Numbered from the stretch's first letter, positions 18,924 through 25,287 are shown. The stretch: 64,000 nucleotides of DNA from Mesorhizobium sp. 113-3-3 (GCF_016756495.1 NZ_AP023243.1:3724501-3788500); one strand, 5' to 3'. The notes: generated from the sequence alone by a model not told the origin. Made by a program: numbers and translations.

Positions 18924-19664
18924 ATGACGCGCGTTCCTTGGCCAAATAGTTTCCCGGATGCATTTGTTAACGTGCCTTGGGCCAGCGCGGATAAGAGGGT
19001 TGCCACTCTCAAGTCGCATCCTCTCTACGATGCCGCTAAGGGCCAAAGGAACGTTGAAGCCGCAATTGCCATCGTTGACGATCTTCACAACCTCGAAAGC
19101 GTCCTTTCGCTGGCCGATTATGTCGAGGGGCAAGGCGGAAAGCCGAAAATAATCGCGCCGTCCTGCCAGCCAGGTGATTCCAACAATGCTTTGGCCATCG
19201 GCTACGCTCAATGGTTGTCTCATGAACTCGATTGGGATGTCGACACGGAGGTTTTCCAGCAAAAAACGGTGTCGCGCGATCTTTCACCAAACTGGAGGAG
19301 GATAGCCAACCGTTGCAATTTTTACGGCGAAATTGACAAGTCCGCCTCGTATGTAATAGTGGATGACGTCATAACTACGGGCGGAACCTTGGCCGACCTT
19401 CGTTCGTTCATAGAGCGTAAAGGTGGCCGAGTTATAGCTATGAGCGCTATCGCATTGGGCGATGGTCGTCCTAGAAGAATTAGGTTGGGCGATGATACTC
19501 GGGCAGACTTGGAGCGTTTCTATGGGAACGATCTTGGAAGTTTTTGCCACAAAAATCTCGGATTTTCGTACGAGTGTCTCACTGACGCAGAAGGCCGAGC
19601 GATCCTCGGATGTTCAGGTTATGTCGACCTCGGAAAGAAAATCCTACGAGCGCGTCACGCGTGA
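18924..19664 (+). CDS. Phosphoribosyltransferase (type I PRTase fold)
   Basis: The protein has 246 aa. The PRPP-binding loop is clear: VIVDDVITTGGT at residues 144-155, with the two acidic residues and the T-T-G-G-T phosphate loop. The N-terminal 60 residues (VPWPNSFPDAFVNVPW ... HPLYDAAKGQRNVEAA) are an extension not found in housekeeping APRT or OPRT. The enzyme would transfer ribose phosphate from PRPP, or only sense PRPP. The gene is visibly AT-richer than its neighbours and is cargo by position. Salvage for replication or an anti-phage or toxin role are both open. Confidence 0.8.
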   Translation: MTRVPWPNSFPDAFVNVPWASADKRVATLKSHPLYDAAKGQRNVEAAIAIVDDLHNLESVLSLADYVEGQGGKPKIIAPSCQPGDSNNALAIGYAQWLSHELDWDVDTEVFQQKTVSRDLSPNWRRIANRCNFYGEIDKSASYVIVDDVITTGGTLADLRSFIERKGGRVIAMSAIALGDGRPRRIRLGDDTRADLERFYGNDLGSFCHKNLGFSYECLTDAEGRAILGCSGYVDLGKKILRARHA

Positions 19665-19725
19665 GATGCATGAGGAAGCCCGGGCGCTGCTTCGTGGGCG
19701 GCCTAAGCTCGTGCGTCCGAGATAA
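19621..19725 (+). CDS. Very small basic protein overlapping the PRTase gene, putative
   Basis: This is a 34-aa frame starting MSTSERKSYERVTREMHEE and ending LRGRPKLVRPR. It overlaps the 3' end of the phosphoribosyltransferase gene in another frame by 44 bp and extends 61 bp past it. It would be a helix with a basic tail. The overlap and the terminator just after it are compatible with a coupled partner gene, but no ribosome-binding site is clear. Confidence 0.3.
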   Translation: MSTSERKSYERVTREMHEEARALLRGRPKLVRPR

Positions 19726-19760
19726 GCCCTCGAAATAGACAGAATCAATTCTGACAAGCG

Positions 19761-19795
19761 CGCCCGGCCTCAAATGGTTCGGGCGTTTTTCTTTT
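19761..19795 (+). terminator. Rho-independent terminator after the PRTase gene
   Basis: CGCCCG (19761-19766) pairs with CGGGCG (19780-19785) and is followed by TTTTTCTTTT. Confidence 0.8.
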
Positions 19796-19843
19796 CGGCA
19801 CGTCGCGCCGAGGCCAGGGGCGATTCGCAATCGATCGTCAGCT

Positions 19844-20002
19844 TTAACCAGCGATCGCCATTCCAATGCCAACGCCTAGGCCGATAGCAACGCCCATGAG
19901 CAGCTTGCCGGCAAAGTCCAGGGCAATGGTGCGGACAGGGCTCCAAGCGTCCACACGGGGCGCTCTGAGGGCTTGTGAGAGATCGTCAAAGATCGTGTCC
20001 AT
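19844..20002 (-). CDS. Small membrane protein with glycine-zipper helix, 52 aa
   Basis: This gene is short enough to be missed by usual gene calling. The minus strand from ATG at 20002 reads MDTIFDDLSQALRAPRVDAW, then an amphipathic stretch SPVRTIALDFAGKLL and a C-terminal helix MGVAIGLGVGIGMAIAG before TAA. Gly every second to fourth residue gives a tightly packing transmembrane helix, as in small pore-forming, holin-like or toxin peptides. It lacks a clear ribosome-binding site. The composition is too regular to be chance in my view. Confidence 0.55.
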   Translation of the reverse strand: MDTIFDDLSQALRAPRVDAWSPVRTIALDFAGKLLMGVAIGLGVGIGMAIAG

Positions 20003-20075
20003 GGGCGGATTCTAGATCGAAACCCGGAATCTGTGAATCCCCTGTTTGTTCCGCTTGCGAGAGGCGGCCCATGTG

Positions 20076-20091
20076 GAGGAATATATTCCTC
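20076..20091. promoter_or_regulatory. Perfect 16-bp palindrome, candidate operator
   Basis: GAGGAATATATTCCTC is its own reverse complement. It lies 33 bp before the ATG of the 74-aa gene at 20125 and 74 bp before the start of the opposite 52-aa gene, so one dimeric regulator could control both. Confidence 0.5.
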
Positions 20092-20124
20092 GTTGCGGCG
20101 AACCCCTCAAACAGGAGATCGCCA

Positions 20125-20349
20125 ATGGCCAGAACCAAACCTTCCAAGCAGTTATCACAGGCTGAAATCGAGTGCTTCCTGGTGGCAGCGGAAGCGCTGC
20201 ACAAGAGCATCGTGAAGCCGTTCATATCGCCGCATTGCGACCACTACCGGGCCACGCGGATCCTGCATGAAGCGCTGTTGAAGACGGTGAGGGATGTCAC
20301 CGGCAAGGAAGTCGAATTCATCCGCTGGTTTGGAGGAGGTTCGGCCTAG
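20125..20349 (+). CDS. Small hypothetical protein, 74 aa
   Basis: It starts MARTKPSKQLSQAEIECFLVAAEALHKSIV, with AGGAG 7 bp before the ATG. A central PHCDHYRATRILHEALLKTVRDVTGKE helix pair follows, ending IRWFGGGSA. It is probably a soluble helical protein. The family is not recognised. Confidence 0.6.
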   Translation: MARTKPSKQLSQAEIECFLVAAEALHKSIVKPFISPHCDHYRATRILHEALLKTVRDVTGKEVEFIRWFGGGSA

Positions 20350-20375
20350 CGGTTAGATCACGTCCGTGGCCGGCG

Positions 20376-20504
20376 TCAAATCCCTGACTTCTGCATCAGG
20401 TTGGCAACTTGCATGCCAAGCCTAGCGGTGAATTCGCCATTGTTGGCGGCGAAATCCCAGCAGAAGAAGGCTCCCAGGCAAAAAAGCAGAATGGAGAATC
20501 GCAT
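20376..20504 (-). CDS. Small membrane-anchored protein, 42 aa
   Basis: This gene is short enough to be missed by usual gene calling. From ATG at 20504 the minus strand reads MRFSILLFCLGAFFCWDFAA, a single hydrophobic N-terminal helix, then a polar tail NNGEFTARLGMQVANLMQKSGI and TGA. The form matches small single-span proteins common in prophages and small plasmid elements. There is no strong ribosome-binding site. Confidence 0.5.
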   Translation of the reverse strand: MRFSILLFCLGAFFCWDFAANNGEFTARLGMQVANLMQKSGI

Positions 20505-20579
20505 TAGCGTATTCTAATATATGACAATTGAATAAGCGTTAAAGGCAGAGGCGCCGTGTTTGAGCGCCCAAGGGGAAAG

Positions 20580-20801
20580 ATGACTGAGAAGCCGGGCACC
20601 ACCTACATCGTGAGCGTGTTCGAAAAGCCTAGCTGGCGCACTGTGCTGACCACCAAGGACAAACAGAAGGCGTTCGACATGGCCAAGGAGATCGGCGACA
20701 AGGTGCGGGTCGAGGAGATCACGCCGAAGCCGAAGAAAGCGCTAGTTGGCGCGGCGCCCACGGGACAGGACCGGGCTGTCATAACCCAAAGAATGCCTTA
20801 A
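20580..20801 (+). CDS. Small hypothetical protein, 73 aa
   Basis: It starts MTEKPGTTYIVSVFEKPSWRTVL after AGGGGA; an in-frame GTG at 20556 would add 8 residues. The first 45 residues form a strand-strand-helix unit (KQKAFDMAKEIGDKVRVEEI), and a Lys/Pro linker follows. It converges with the zinc-ribbon gene and the two overlap by 23 bp. The function is unknown. Confidence 0.55.
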   Translation: MTEKPGTTYIVSVFEKPSWRTVLTTKDKQKAFDMAKEIGDKVRVEEITPKPKKALVGAAPTGQDRAVITQRMP

Positions 20802-21408
20802 GATCATCAATATTCGCGAACCTTTTGCGCTGGCTCCCCCTCTCGCCGATGTAGAAGTCGTCGTCGAAATATGTCCAGCTTACGTCTTTGATCGTACCCG
20901 AAGCCCGAACCTTCGCGTCGCTGCGATCGGCAAGCACATCTGGGGCTGATAGACGGTCGTGCGCGAGGGCGATGGCCTTCATGCGCTCCAATATCTTGTC
21001 GACTTTGCTCTGAGCCTCGTTGAAAAGGTTTGGCGCAATCAACTGAGCCCCGCGCACGTTCTGTTTCGCCGATCCGCGCGGCCGGAACCGATTGCCCCCA
21101 AGATCCTCCATGTAGATCGAACCAGAAATGCCCGACCAAGACCCCATCGACATGCCTGTGGTGAACGTCACGATGCCGGTCTGTTCATCTGCAGTATCTA
21201 GCTTCCATCCGATCTGCAGCACAGCTTTGGCACCCAACTTTACAAGCAGTGCCTTCGTGCCGATAAACGTGCCGTCTGGTTGAATCTGAGCCACTGTCGG
21301 CAATGCCACTCTATCTGCCGCCGCTTCAACTGGCGCACCACAGCCTATGCACTGCGCCGCCTTATCTGAAATCTCTCGACCACATTCCCCGCAAGCAACA
21401 AGTGCCAT
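20779..21408 (-). CDS. Zinc-ribbon protein of unknown function
   Basis: The protein has 209 aa. The N-terminus is a zinc ribbon of two C-x2-C knuckles (VACGECGREISDKAAQCIGCGAP). The middle is a beta-rich domain with TGIVTFTTGMSMGSWSGISG that resembles lipid- or ligand-binding PH-like folds. The C-terminus SWTYFDDDFYIGERGSQRKRFANIDDLKAFFGL looks like a second small domain. GAGGGG lies 6 bp before ATG 21408, so the longer frame to 21534 is rejected. Cargo by position; the role is unknown. Confidence 0.7.
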   Translation of the reverse strand: MALVACGECGREISDKAAQCIGCGAPVEAAADRVALPTVAQIQPDGTFIGTKALLVKLGAKAVLQIGWKLDTADEQTGIVTFTTGMSMGSWSGISGSIYMEDLGGNRFRPRGSAKQNVRGAQLIAPNLFNEAQSKVDKILERMKAIALAHDRLSAPDVLADRSDAKVRASGTIKDVSWTYFDDDFYIGERGSQRKRFANIDDLKAFFGL

Positions 21409-21582
21409 TTGAAACCCCTCCCAAGGTCTATCGCTCAACATTGCGCCGCCATGGGATAAACACAAGCCGGCTCCCTTTCGGGGAGCGCTTGACGATTTGA
21501 GCGAATGAGAACATCGTGTCCGTGGGCGTAGCAACCCGGACCAGTGACGACCGAAAATCGTTGGCGCGATCTCAAGTCGTTT

Positions 21583-21791
21583 ATCCCGCTTGCGGGATGA
21601 CGCGCAGCTTGGCGGCTGCCGCGAACGGCCTTTTATAGGCCGGGGGCGGTGGTGCTGTCCAGACCTCGCGGTTAAAAGCCACCGGCTCGTCTCACTGGCG
21701 AGTTGCTAACCCCCGGCTTTGGCGCCGATCGCCATGCGGGCCGTAGCAAGCCCTTTTTACCAGTGAGAAACCATGATGACCAACTCGCCAG
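21583..21791 (+). ncRNA. Structured RNA candidate / leader with competing hairpins
   Basis: About 210 nt without a gene fold into a series of stems: ATCCCGC/GCGGGAT (21583-21598), CGGCCT/AGGCCG (21626-21642), CGGTGG/CCACCG (21647-21684), TCTCACTGG/CCAGTGAGA (21690-21698 with 21760-21768), and TTGCTA/TAGCAA (21703-21708 with 21744-21749) inside the last. CTGGCGAGTTG (21695-21705) can instead pair perfectly with CAACTCGCCAG (21781-21791). The two outer pairings share 21695-21698 and exclude each other. This fits a switch-like leader for the gene at 21896 or a stand-alone RNA. Confidence 0.5.
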
Positions 21792-21895
21792 GCTTTCCCC
21801 AACTTCGCCGGCTCCTCGGGTCGCTCGTGCACCACGACTCAGTGACCATTGATGAGCGAGCAACGCCGTCCACAATCGAAGTAGGGAGTTCAATT

Positions 21896-22651
21896 ATGAA
21901 CCAGCACGTCAATCGCCGCACAGTTTTCGCCAACTCGGCGGCCGCGGCCGCCGCCGCCGTCGCCGTAATGCCGTTTGATGAAGCCAAAGCAGGGGTAGTA
22001 CCGGCAGCAACCGAGCTTGCGGTCACAAGGGTCAATCGTCTTACGCGCGAACTTTCCTTGGCGATGGACGACTGGATGACAGACCTTGGCGATGAACCGG
22101 ATGCATGGGTTGCGCATGTCTATCCGTCCAAATCTCGATTTCAATCGGGATTTCAGTCGCGCCACAACCTTGGCGGCTGGCATCCCGATGAAAAGATCTT
22201 CGCTCTTGAAGCTGCTTTCCATGAAGAATGGAGAACTCTGCGCACCATGGAGCCCGCGCTGAACGAGGCTGAGAAAAACTATTGGGCTTTTAGGGTCCAG
22301 CGCCCCGTCATGGGCGAAATGACAGACGAAGAAATCAAAAGGCTTCACGCAACTCCTGTTGGCGATCTCGCGAACCTGCCGCCAAGCCGTGCCAGCATTG
22401 AACATGCCGCTGCCCTCAGGGCCTATGAGAAGGCCGATGCCGCTGCCAAGCGCAAGAGTGGTTTCGGCAAGCTGGAACGAGCGTACACCAAACAGATGAA
22501 TATCACCGCTGACGCAGCCGGCGCCGTCCTGCGGGAGCCAGCCAAGTGCATTGCAGGACTCGCAGCCAAGGAGCGCGTGCATCGCGTGTGGGAGTTTGAT
22601 GGGGAAGACTTCAAGCATATCATGGCCGATATCGCGACTCTGGCAGACTGA
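21896..22651 (+). CDS. Hypothetical exported protein with Tat-like signal
   Basis: The protein has 251 aa from ATG 21896 (AGGGAG 8 bp upstream). An in-frame ATG at 21773 lies in the hairpin region and is less likely. The N-terminus NRRTVFANSAAAAAAAVAVM resembles a twin-arginine signal followed by an Ala-rich core. The mature part is helical, with conserved-looking segments WMTDLGDEPDAWVAHVYPS, EAAFHEEWRTLRTMEPALNEAEKNYW and VWEFDGEDFKHIMADIATLAD. Proteins like this are frequent as cargo in rhizobial prophages. The function is unknown. Confidence 0.65.
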   Translation: MNQHVNRRTVFANSAAAAAAAVAVMPFDEAKAGVVPAATELAVTRVNRLTRELSLAMDDWMTDLGDEPDAWVAHVYPSKSRFQSGFQSRHNLGGWHPDEKIFALEAAFHEEWRTLRTMEPALNEAEKNYWAFRVQRPVMGEMTDEEIKRLHATPVGDLANLPPSRASIEHAAALRAYEKADAAAKRKSGFGKLERAYTKQMNITADAAGAVLREPAKCIAGLAAKERVHRVWEFDGEDFKHIMADIATLAD

Positions 22652-22678
22652 CACGCCGAAGCTAGCCCGCTGCCTCAC

Positions 22679-22706
22679 GCCCGCTGCCTCACGGTGGCGG
22701 GCTTTT
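22679..22706 (+). terminator. Terminator with duplicated left arm
   Basis: GCCCGC (22679-22684) pairs with GCGGGC (22697-22702) and TTTT follows. The 14-bp unit CCCGCTGCCTCACG is tandemly repeated (22666-22679 and 22680-22693), so either copy can supply the left arm. The stop codon of the opposite gene lies within it. Confidence 0.75.
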
Positions 22707-23180
22707 CTGTTCCATCGATACGATGGGGGTTCCTCCCATCTCTGCCTCCGTTCGCCATATGCGCCACTCCCGAAAGAAGGCTCCATAGGCCAATGCATCG
22801 GAAGTGCCGGACTCGCCGGCGAGATTTATTGCAGCAATCGAATTGCCGGCAGAGATTTTCGTAATGACGTGGATGCCTTCGTTGTGGATCGCAAGTGTGC
22901 CTGGAATTCGGCAACCCTCGCCGGGGGGCAATTCTGTTCCCAGAACTGGCTCAAGGACCCAGTTGGCGCCAAATGACAGGCATCCACCCACAGTGCCGGG
23001 ATTAAGCAAGTGGGATCCTTGAGAGCCAGATTCCTCTGATTTCAGGACCACGATGGCTGGCTTACTCCCAAAAACAGTCCGCACACCATACAATCGCCCC
23101 CGTCCTAAATCGAAGCAGATAAGCTCGCCAACATCGAGGTCAGCGGCATTTTTGGCGTGATATTCTCCGACAATGATCAT
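22689..23180 (-). CDS. Hypothetical protein, 163 aa
   Basis: This is a beta-rich soluble protein starting MIIVGEYHAKNAADLDVGELICFD. Short strands alternate with Gly-rich turns (LYGVRTVFGSKPAIVVLKSEESG, SFGANWVLEPVLG). No transmembrane segment, signal or catalytic motif is visible. It is third in the minus-strand cluster at the right end of the element, 12 bp after the Lys-rich small gene. The family is not recognised. Confidence 0.6.
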   Translation of the reverse strand: MIIVGEYHAKNAADLDVGELICFDLGRGRLYGVRTVFGSKPAIVVLKSEESGSQGSHLLNPGTVGGCLSFGANWVLEPVLGTELPPGEGCRIPGTLAIHNEGIHVITKISAGNSIAAINLAGESGTSDALAYGAFFREWRIWRTEAEMGGTPIVSMEQKSPPP

Positions 23181-23192
23181 TGTATCGGGGTC

Positions 23193-23357
23193 CTATTTTT
23201 TCTTTCCGCCGCTGCTGGTGGTGGGCGTTACCTTAGGTGCGCCGCCACCAGAAGCCGGCTTATACCCGCCCTGCACATTGCTTTTGGTCGGGGAGTAGCC
23301 CTTCTTGACGGCAGCCTGTTGCACCGTCTTGGTCGTCACTTTCTTTTTGTCAGTCAT
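23193..23357 (-). CDS. Small Lys-rich GGY protein, 54 aa
   Basis: It starts MTDKKKVTTKTVQQAAVKKG after AGAGGAAG. It has low-complexity, disordered character with the repeat-like Y-S-P-T-K-S-N-V-Q-G-G-Y-K-P motif and a Ser/Gly/Lys tail. Its ATG is inside the end of the DUF6338-like gene (8-bp overlap), so the two are translated together. I recall similar G-Y-x-P ... G-G-Y-x-P small proteins beside DUF6338 genes elsewhere, but could not verify it. Confidence 0.6.
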   Translation of the reverse strand: MTDKKKVTTKTVQQAAVKKGYSPTKSNVQGGYKPASGGGAPKVTPTTSSGGKKK

Positions 23358-23967
23358 TTTCTTCCTCTGTTCGATCAATGTCCAAGAACTCAATAGTGCT
23401 CACTTCTGATGTCTGGACCCAAAGGCCATTTGGCATTGGAATCCATCTGCCGCCTCTGCCAAGGCTGAATATTTGCTCGATGTAAATGTCGCGGTCGTTG
23501 TCAGAAGAGGCGAACGACTTTCGCCCGTAAAAACCATGGAAGAGAGTGCCGTCTTTCAACGTGATGATGAGCCAATGCTCTGTCCGCTGGGCGAACTTCC
23601 AGTCCCAGGCTGTCGGCATGGAGTGAACGACCTCCCAGCCCAGCCATTCGCAGGCTGTGGCATACCATTTCTTCTGGTGTCCAAGGCCAAGCAGCAGACC
23701 GATGACCATTGGCACGATAATTATGAGGCTGACCCATCCAAGCCAGATCACCAACGAGCCGGCGTCTTTGTGAACAATCAAGGCGAAGAAGGGCAGGACC
23801 ACCGCATAATAGATGACGGTCACTACCACGTACGAGAGGAGTGCCTCAGTGTGAGACGGGGCGCGGCCACTGAGAAACTGCGTGCGGACATATAGGATGA
23901 GAAGGCCCGGGACGAGCAGGGCGAGGCCGTTGGCGACCTTACCTAGGTCTTCCACCTCGAACCCCAT
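23350..23967 (-). CDS. DUF6338-like membrane protein
   Basis: The protein has 205 aa and three hydrophobic segments in the first 110 residues (VANGLALLVPGLLILYV, YVVVTVIYYAVVLPFFALIV, VIWLGWVSLIIIVPMVIGLLLGLG). A cytosolic part with WDWKFAQRTEHWLIITLKDGTLFHGFYG and IYIEQIF follows, which looks like a small SH3-like beta domain. This layout is that of DUF6338 proteins. GTG 23979 is in frame, but AGGAG points to ATG 23967. It is the first gene of a three-gene cargo unit next to attR. A role in phage exclusion or host defence is only a guess. Confidence 0.7.
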   Translation of the reverse strand: MGFEVEDLGKVANGLALLVPGLLILYVRTQFLSGRAPSHTEALLSYVVVTVIYYAVVLPFFALIVHKDAGSLVIWLGWVSLIIIVPMVIGLLLGLGHQKKWYATACEWLGWEVVHSMPTAWDWKFAQRTEHWLIITLKDGTLFHGFYGRKSFASSDNDRDIYIEQIFSLGRGGRWIPMPNGLWVQTSEVSTIEFLDIDRTEEEND

Positions 23968-24059
23968 TGGTCGAATCACTCCTGTTTGCTGGGCGGGGGA
24001 CTCTCGCGCGCAAAACTTGAGGAGTTCAATGAGGCTTTGTCATTAGCCACAGGGCAGAT

Positions 24060-24078
24060 GTTGCCCCAAATGTTGCCC
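24060..24078. repeat. Right pair of GTTGCCC repeats (putative integrase arm sites)
   Basis: GTTGCCC occurs at 24060-24066 and 24072-24078, 12 bp apart and in direct orientation, 54 bp inside attR. It mirrors the pair before the integrase gene at the left end. Confidence 0.5.
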
Positions 24079-24131
24079 TGACGAGGTTTTGGTCATTCGT
24101 CCAGAGCAACCAATGTTTGCTAAGCGTTTGA

Positions 24132-24185
24132 AAATATTGGCTCCCCGGGCCGGATTCGAACCAGCGACCAACCGGTTAACAGCCG
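24132..24185 (-). repeat. attR: 3' half of tRNA-Asn supplied by the element
   Basis: This is the second copy of the 54-bp direct repeat, here joined to the genuine 5' half of the tRNA. The anticodon stems AACCGG and CCGGTT around the 7-bp loop are the natural core-type sites, so strand exchange probably happens in the anticodon loop. Confidence 0.93.
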
Positions 24186-24212
24186 GTTGCTCTACCACTG
24201 AGCTACCGGGGA
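24138..24212 (-). tRNA. tRNA-Asn(GTT), intact
   Basis: The acceptor stem TCCCCGG pairs with CCGGGGA. The discriminator is G and CCA is encoded. The D-arm GTAGCTCAGTGGTAGAGC, the anticodon arm with GTT and the T-arm GGTTCGAATCC are complete (75 nt). The gene remains functional because the element carries an identical 3' half. Confidence 0.97.
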
Positions 24213-24240
24213 ACGGAGGCTCTTTGAGCAAGTGGCGCAG

Positions 24241-24269
24241 CCTATAGCAAACACCTTTCGGCTTTGCAA
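24241..24269 (-). promoter_or_regulatory. Promoter of tRNA-Asn
   Basis: Read on the minus strand, TTGCAA (24269-24264) and TATAGG (24246-24241) are separated by 17 bp, and the -10 box lies 28 bp before the tRNA. Confidence 0.6.
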
Positions 24270-24433
24270 AGAAGCATTTCGCTTTTTTCCGAGACTTTTT
24301 CGCGCAGCGGTTTTTTGCAATCGGCGATGTCCGTCCTCATATTAGCCGTCTTGGCGACGGGCGCGGAACCGAAAGGGTGGTTGCGGCTTTCGTAAATAGA
24401 TATTTTCAAGCGACCAGCGGGCAGCCATTGGCG

Positions 24434-24721
24434 ATGACGGCAGCAGACGAAAACCCGGTACCGGCACGAAAGATCTCGATTTTCGGGCGCGAGTTCACCA
24501 TGCCGCAGTCACGCGGCCTCAGAATCACGATCGGCGTTCTTCTGACCATCGGCGGCATTCTCGGCTTCCTGCCGATTCTCGGCTTCTGGATGGTTCCGAT
24601 CGGACTGCTGGTGCTTTCCTATGAATTCGCCATGGTGCGGCGCCACCGGCGCCGCTTCGTCGTCTGGTGGGAGCGGCGGCGACGGCCGGATGGGACGACG
24701 GATACCAAGCCGGGCCCTTGA
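24434..24721 (+). CDS. Small membrane protein (PGPGW-like)
   Basis: The protein has 95 aa from ATG 24434. Two adjacent hydrophobic segments (LRITIGVLLTIGGILGFLPIL and FWMVPIGLLVLSYEFAMV) form a hairpin in the membrane, and a strongly basic tail RRHRRRFVVWWERRRR follows on the cytosolic side. This is the layout of putative PGPGW-type transmembrane proteins, although the Pro-Gly-Pro motif is replaced by LPILGFW. The function is unknown. It is the first host gene right of the element. Confidence 0.65.
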   Translation: MTAADENPVPARKISIFGREFTMPQSRGLRITIGVLLTIGGILGFLPILGFWMVPIGLLVLSYEFAMVRRHRRRFVVWWERRRRPDGTTDTKPGP

Positions 24722-24742
24722 CCGCGCCATACTTCCGCAGCG

Positions 24743-24988
24743 CTATGCCCTTGTTCGGGTTTCGGATTCCGGCGAATCCGCTTTTCCGTGCGCACGTCTC
24801 TCCAAATCCTCGCGAATTTCCCTGAGAATGGCGGAAGCCGAGGCGAGACGCGCGCGGTCGCGCGGCGAAAGCCTGGCGAAACCGTCTATCGCAAGGCAGT
24901 CGATGGCATGGCGCAGCAACGCCTCGCATCCCGATCGCGACAAGCCGTCCCATGTGTTCGTTCCGGTGTCCGGGCTTGCCGGCCGCAT
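24743..24988 (-). CDS. Small hypothetical protein, 81 aa
   Basis: AGGAGG lies 9 bp before ATG 24988, so the TTG-started longer form is not needed. The protein is helical: LSRSGCEALLRHAIDCLAIDGFARL then SPRDRARLASASAILREIREDLERRAHG and a charged tail. It has no recognised domain. The gene converges with the membrane protein gene. Confidence 0.6.
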   Translation of the reverse strand: MRPASPDTGTNTWDGLSRSGCEALLRHAIDCLAIDGFARLSPRDRARLASASAILREIREDLERRAHGKADSPESETRTRA

Positions 24989-25213
24989 GGCGCAGTCCTC
25001 CTCTTTGCTCAACGGCTGCGGGGGCGTGGAGTTTCTGGTGATCTCCTGCTATACTTAATGATCGGCTAATATGCTTCGTGCCCCACCGTGGCCGCGACGC
25101 TGGATGTGGAGGGTCGGATTCTTGCAGAGGAAACCGCGCGGAATGCGTGGTGGCCGCTTGACGCCATTTTCGCCGCAACCTATTGGAACCGGGTGGAACG
25201 CCGGGAGCAACGA

Positions 25214-25287
25214 GGCCTCGTGGCGGAGTGGTTACGCAGAGGACTGCAAATCCTTGCACCCCGGTTCGATTCCGGGCGAGGCCTCCA
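25214..25287 (+). tRNA. tRNA-Cys(GCA)
   Basis: The acceptor stem GGCCTCG pairs with CGAGGCC, the discriminator is T and CCA is encoded. The anticodon loop contains GCA and the T-arm GGTTCGATTCC is present; 74 nt in all. Confidence 0.96.

Larger units (their letters stand above)
8517..24185. mobile_element. Integrated satellite-like or minimal phage-like element in tRNA-Asn
   Basis: The ends are the 54-bp direct repeats at 8517-8570 and 24132-24185, giving a unit of 15,615 bp. Integrase lies next to the left end. The intact tRNA is rebuilt at the right end, with the element supplying its 3' half. Content in order: integrase, small regulators, zinc-finger protein, replication-like protein and repeats, TerS-like, TerL, two small proteins, tape measure protein, two small virion-like proteins, then cargo. 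Portal, protease, capsid, tail tube, tail tip and lysis genes are not visible, so it cannot make a particle alone. It is visibly more AT-rich than its flanks. Satellite, domesticated remnant or unknown element type are the alternatives. Confidence 0.88.

Noticed and set aside
21583..21791. Retron-type msr/msd RNA
   Set aside because: There is no reverse transcriptase gene in the window and the stem layout is not that of a retron.
21773..21895. Upstream ATG for the exported protein
   Set aside because: It has no good ribosome-binding site, and the 41 extra residues would bury the Tat-like signal. The ATG at 21896 has AGGGAG.
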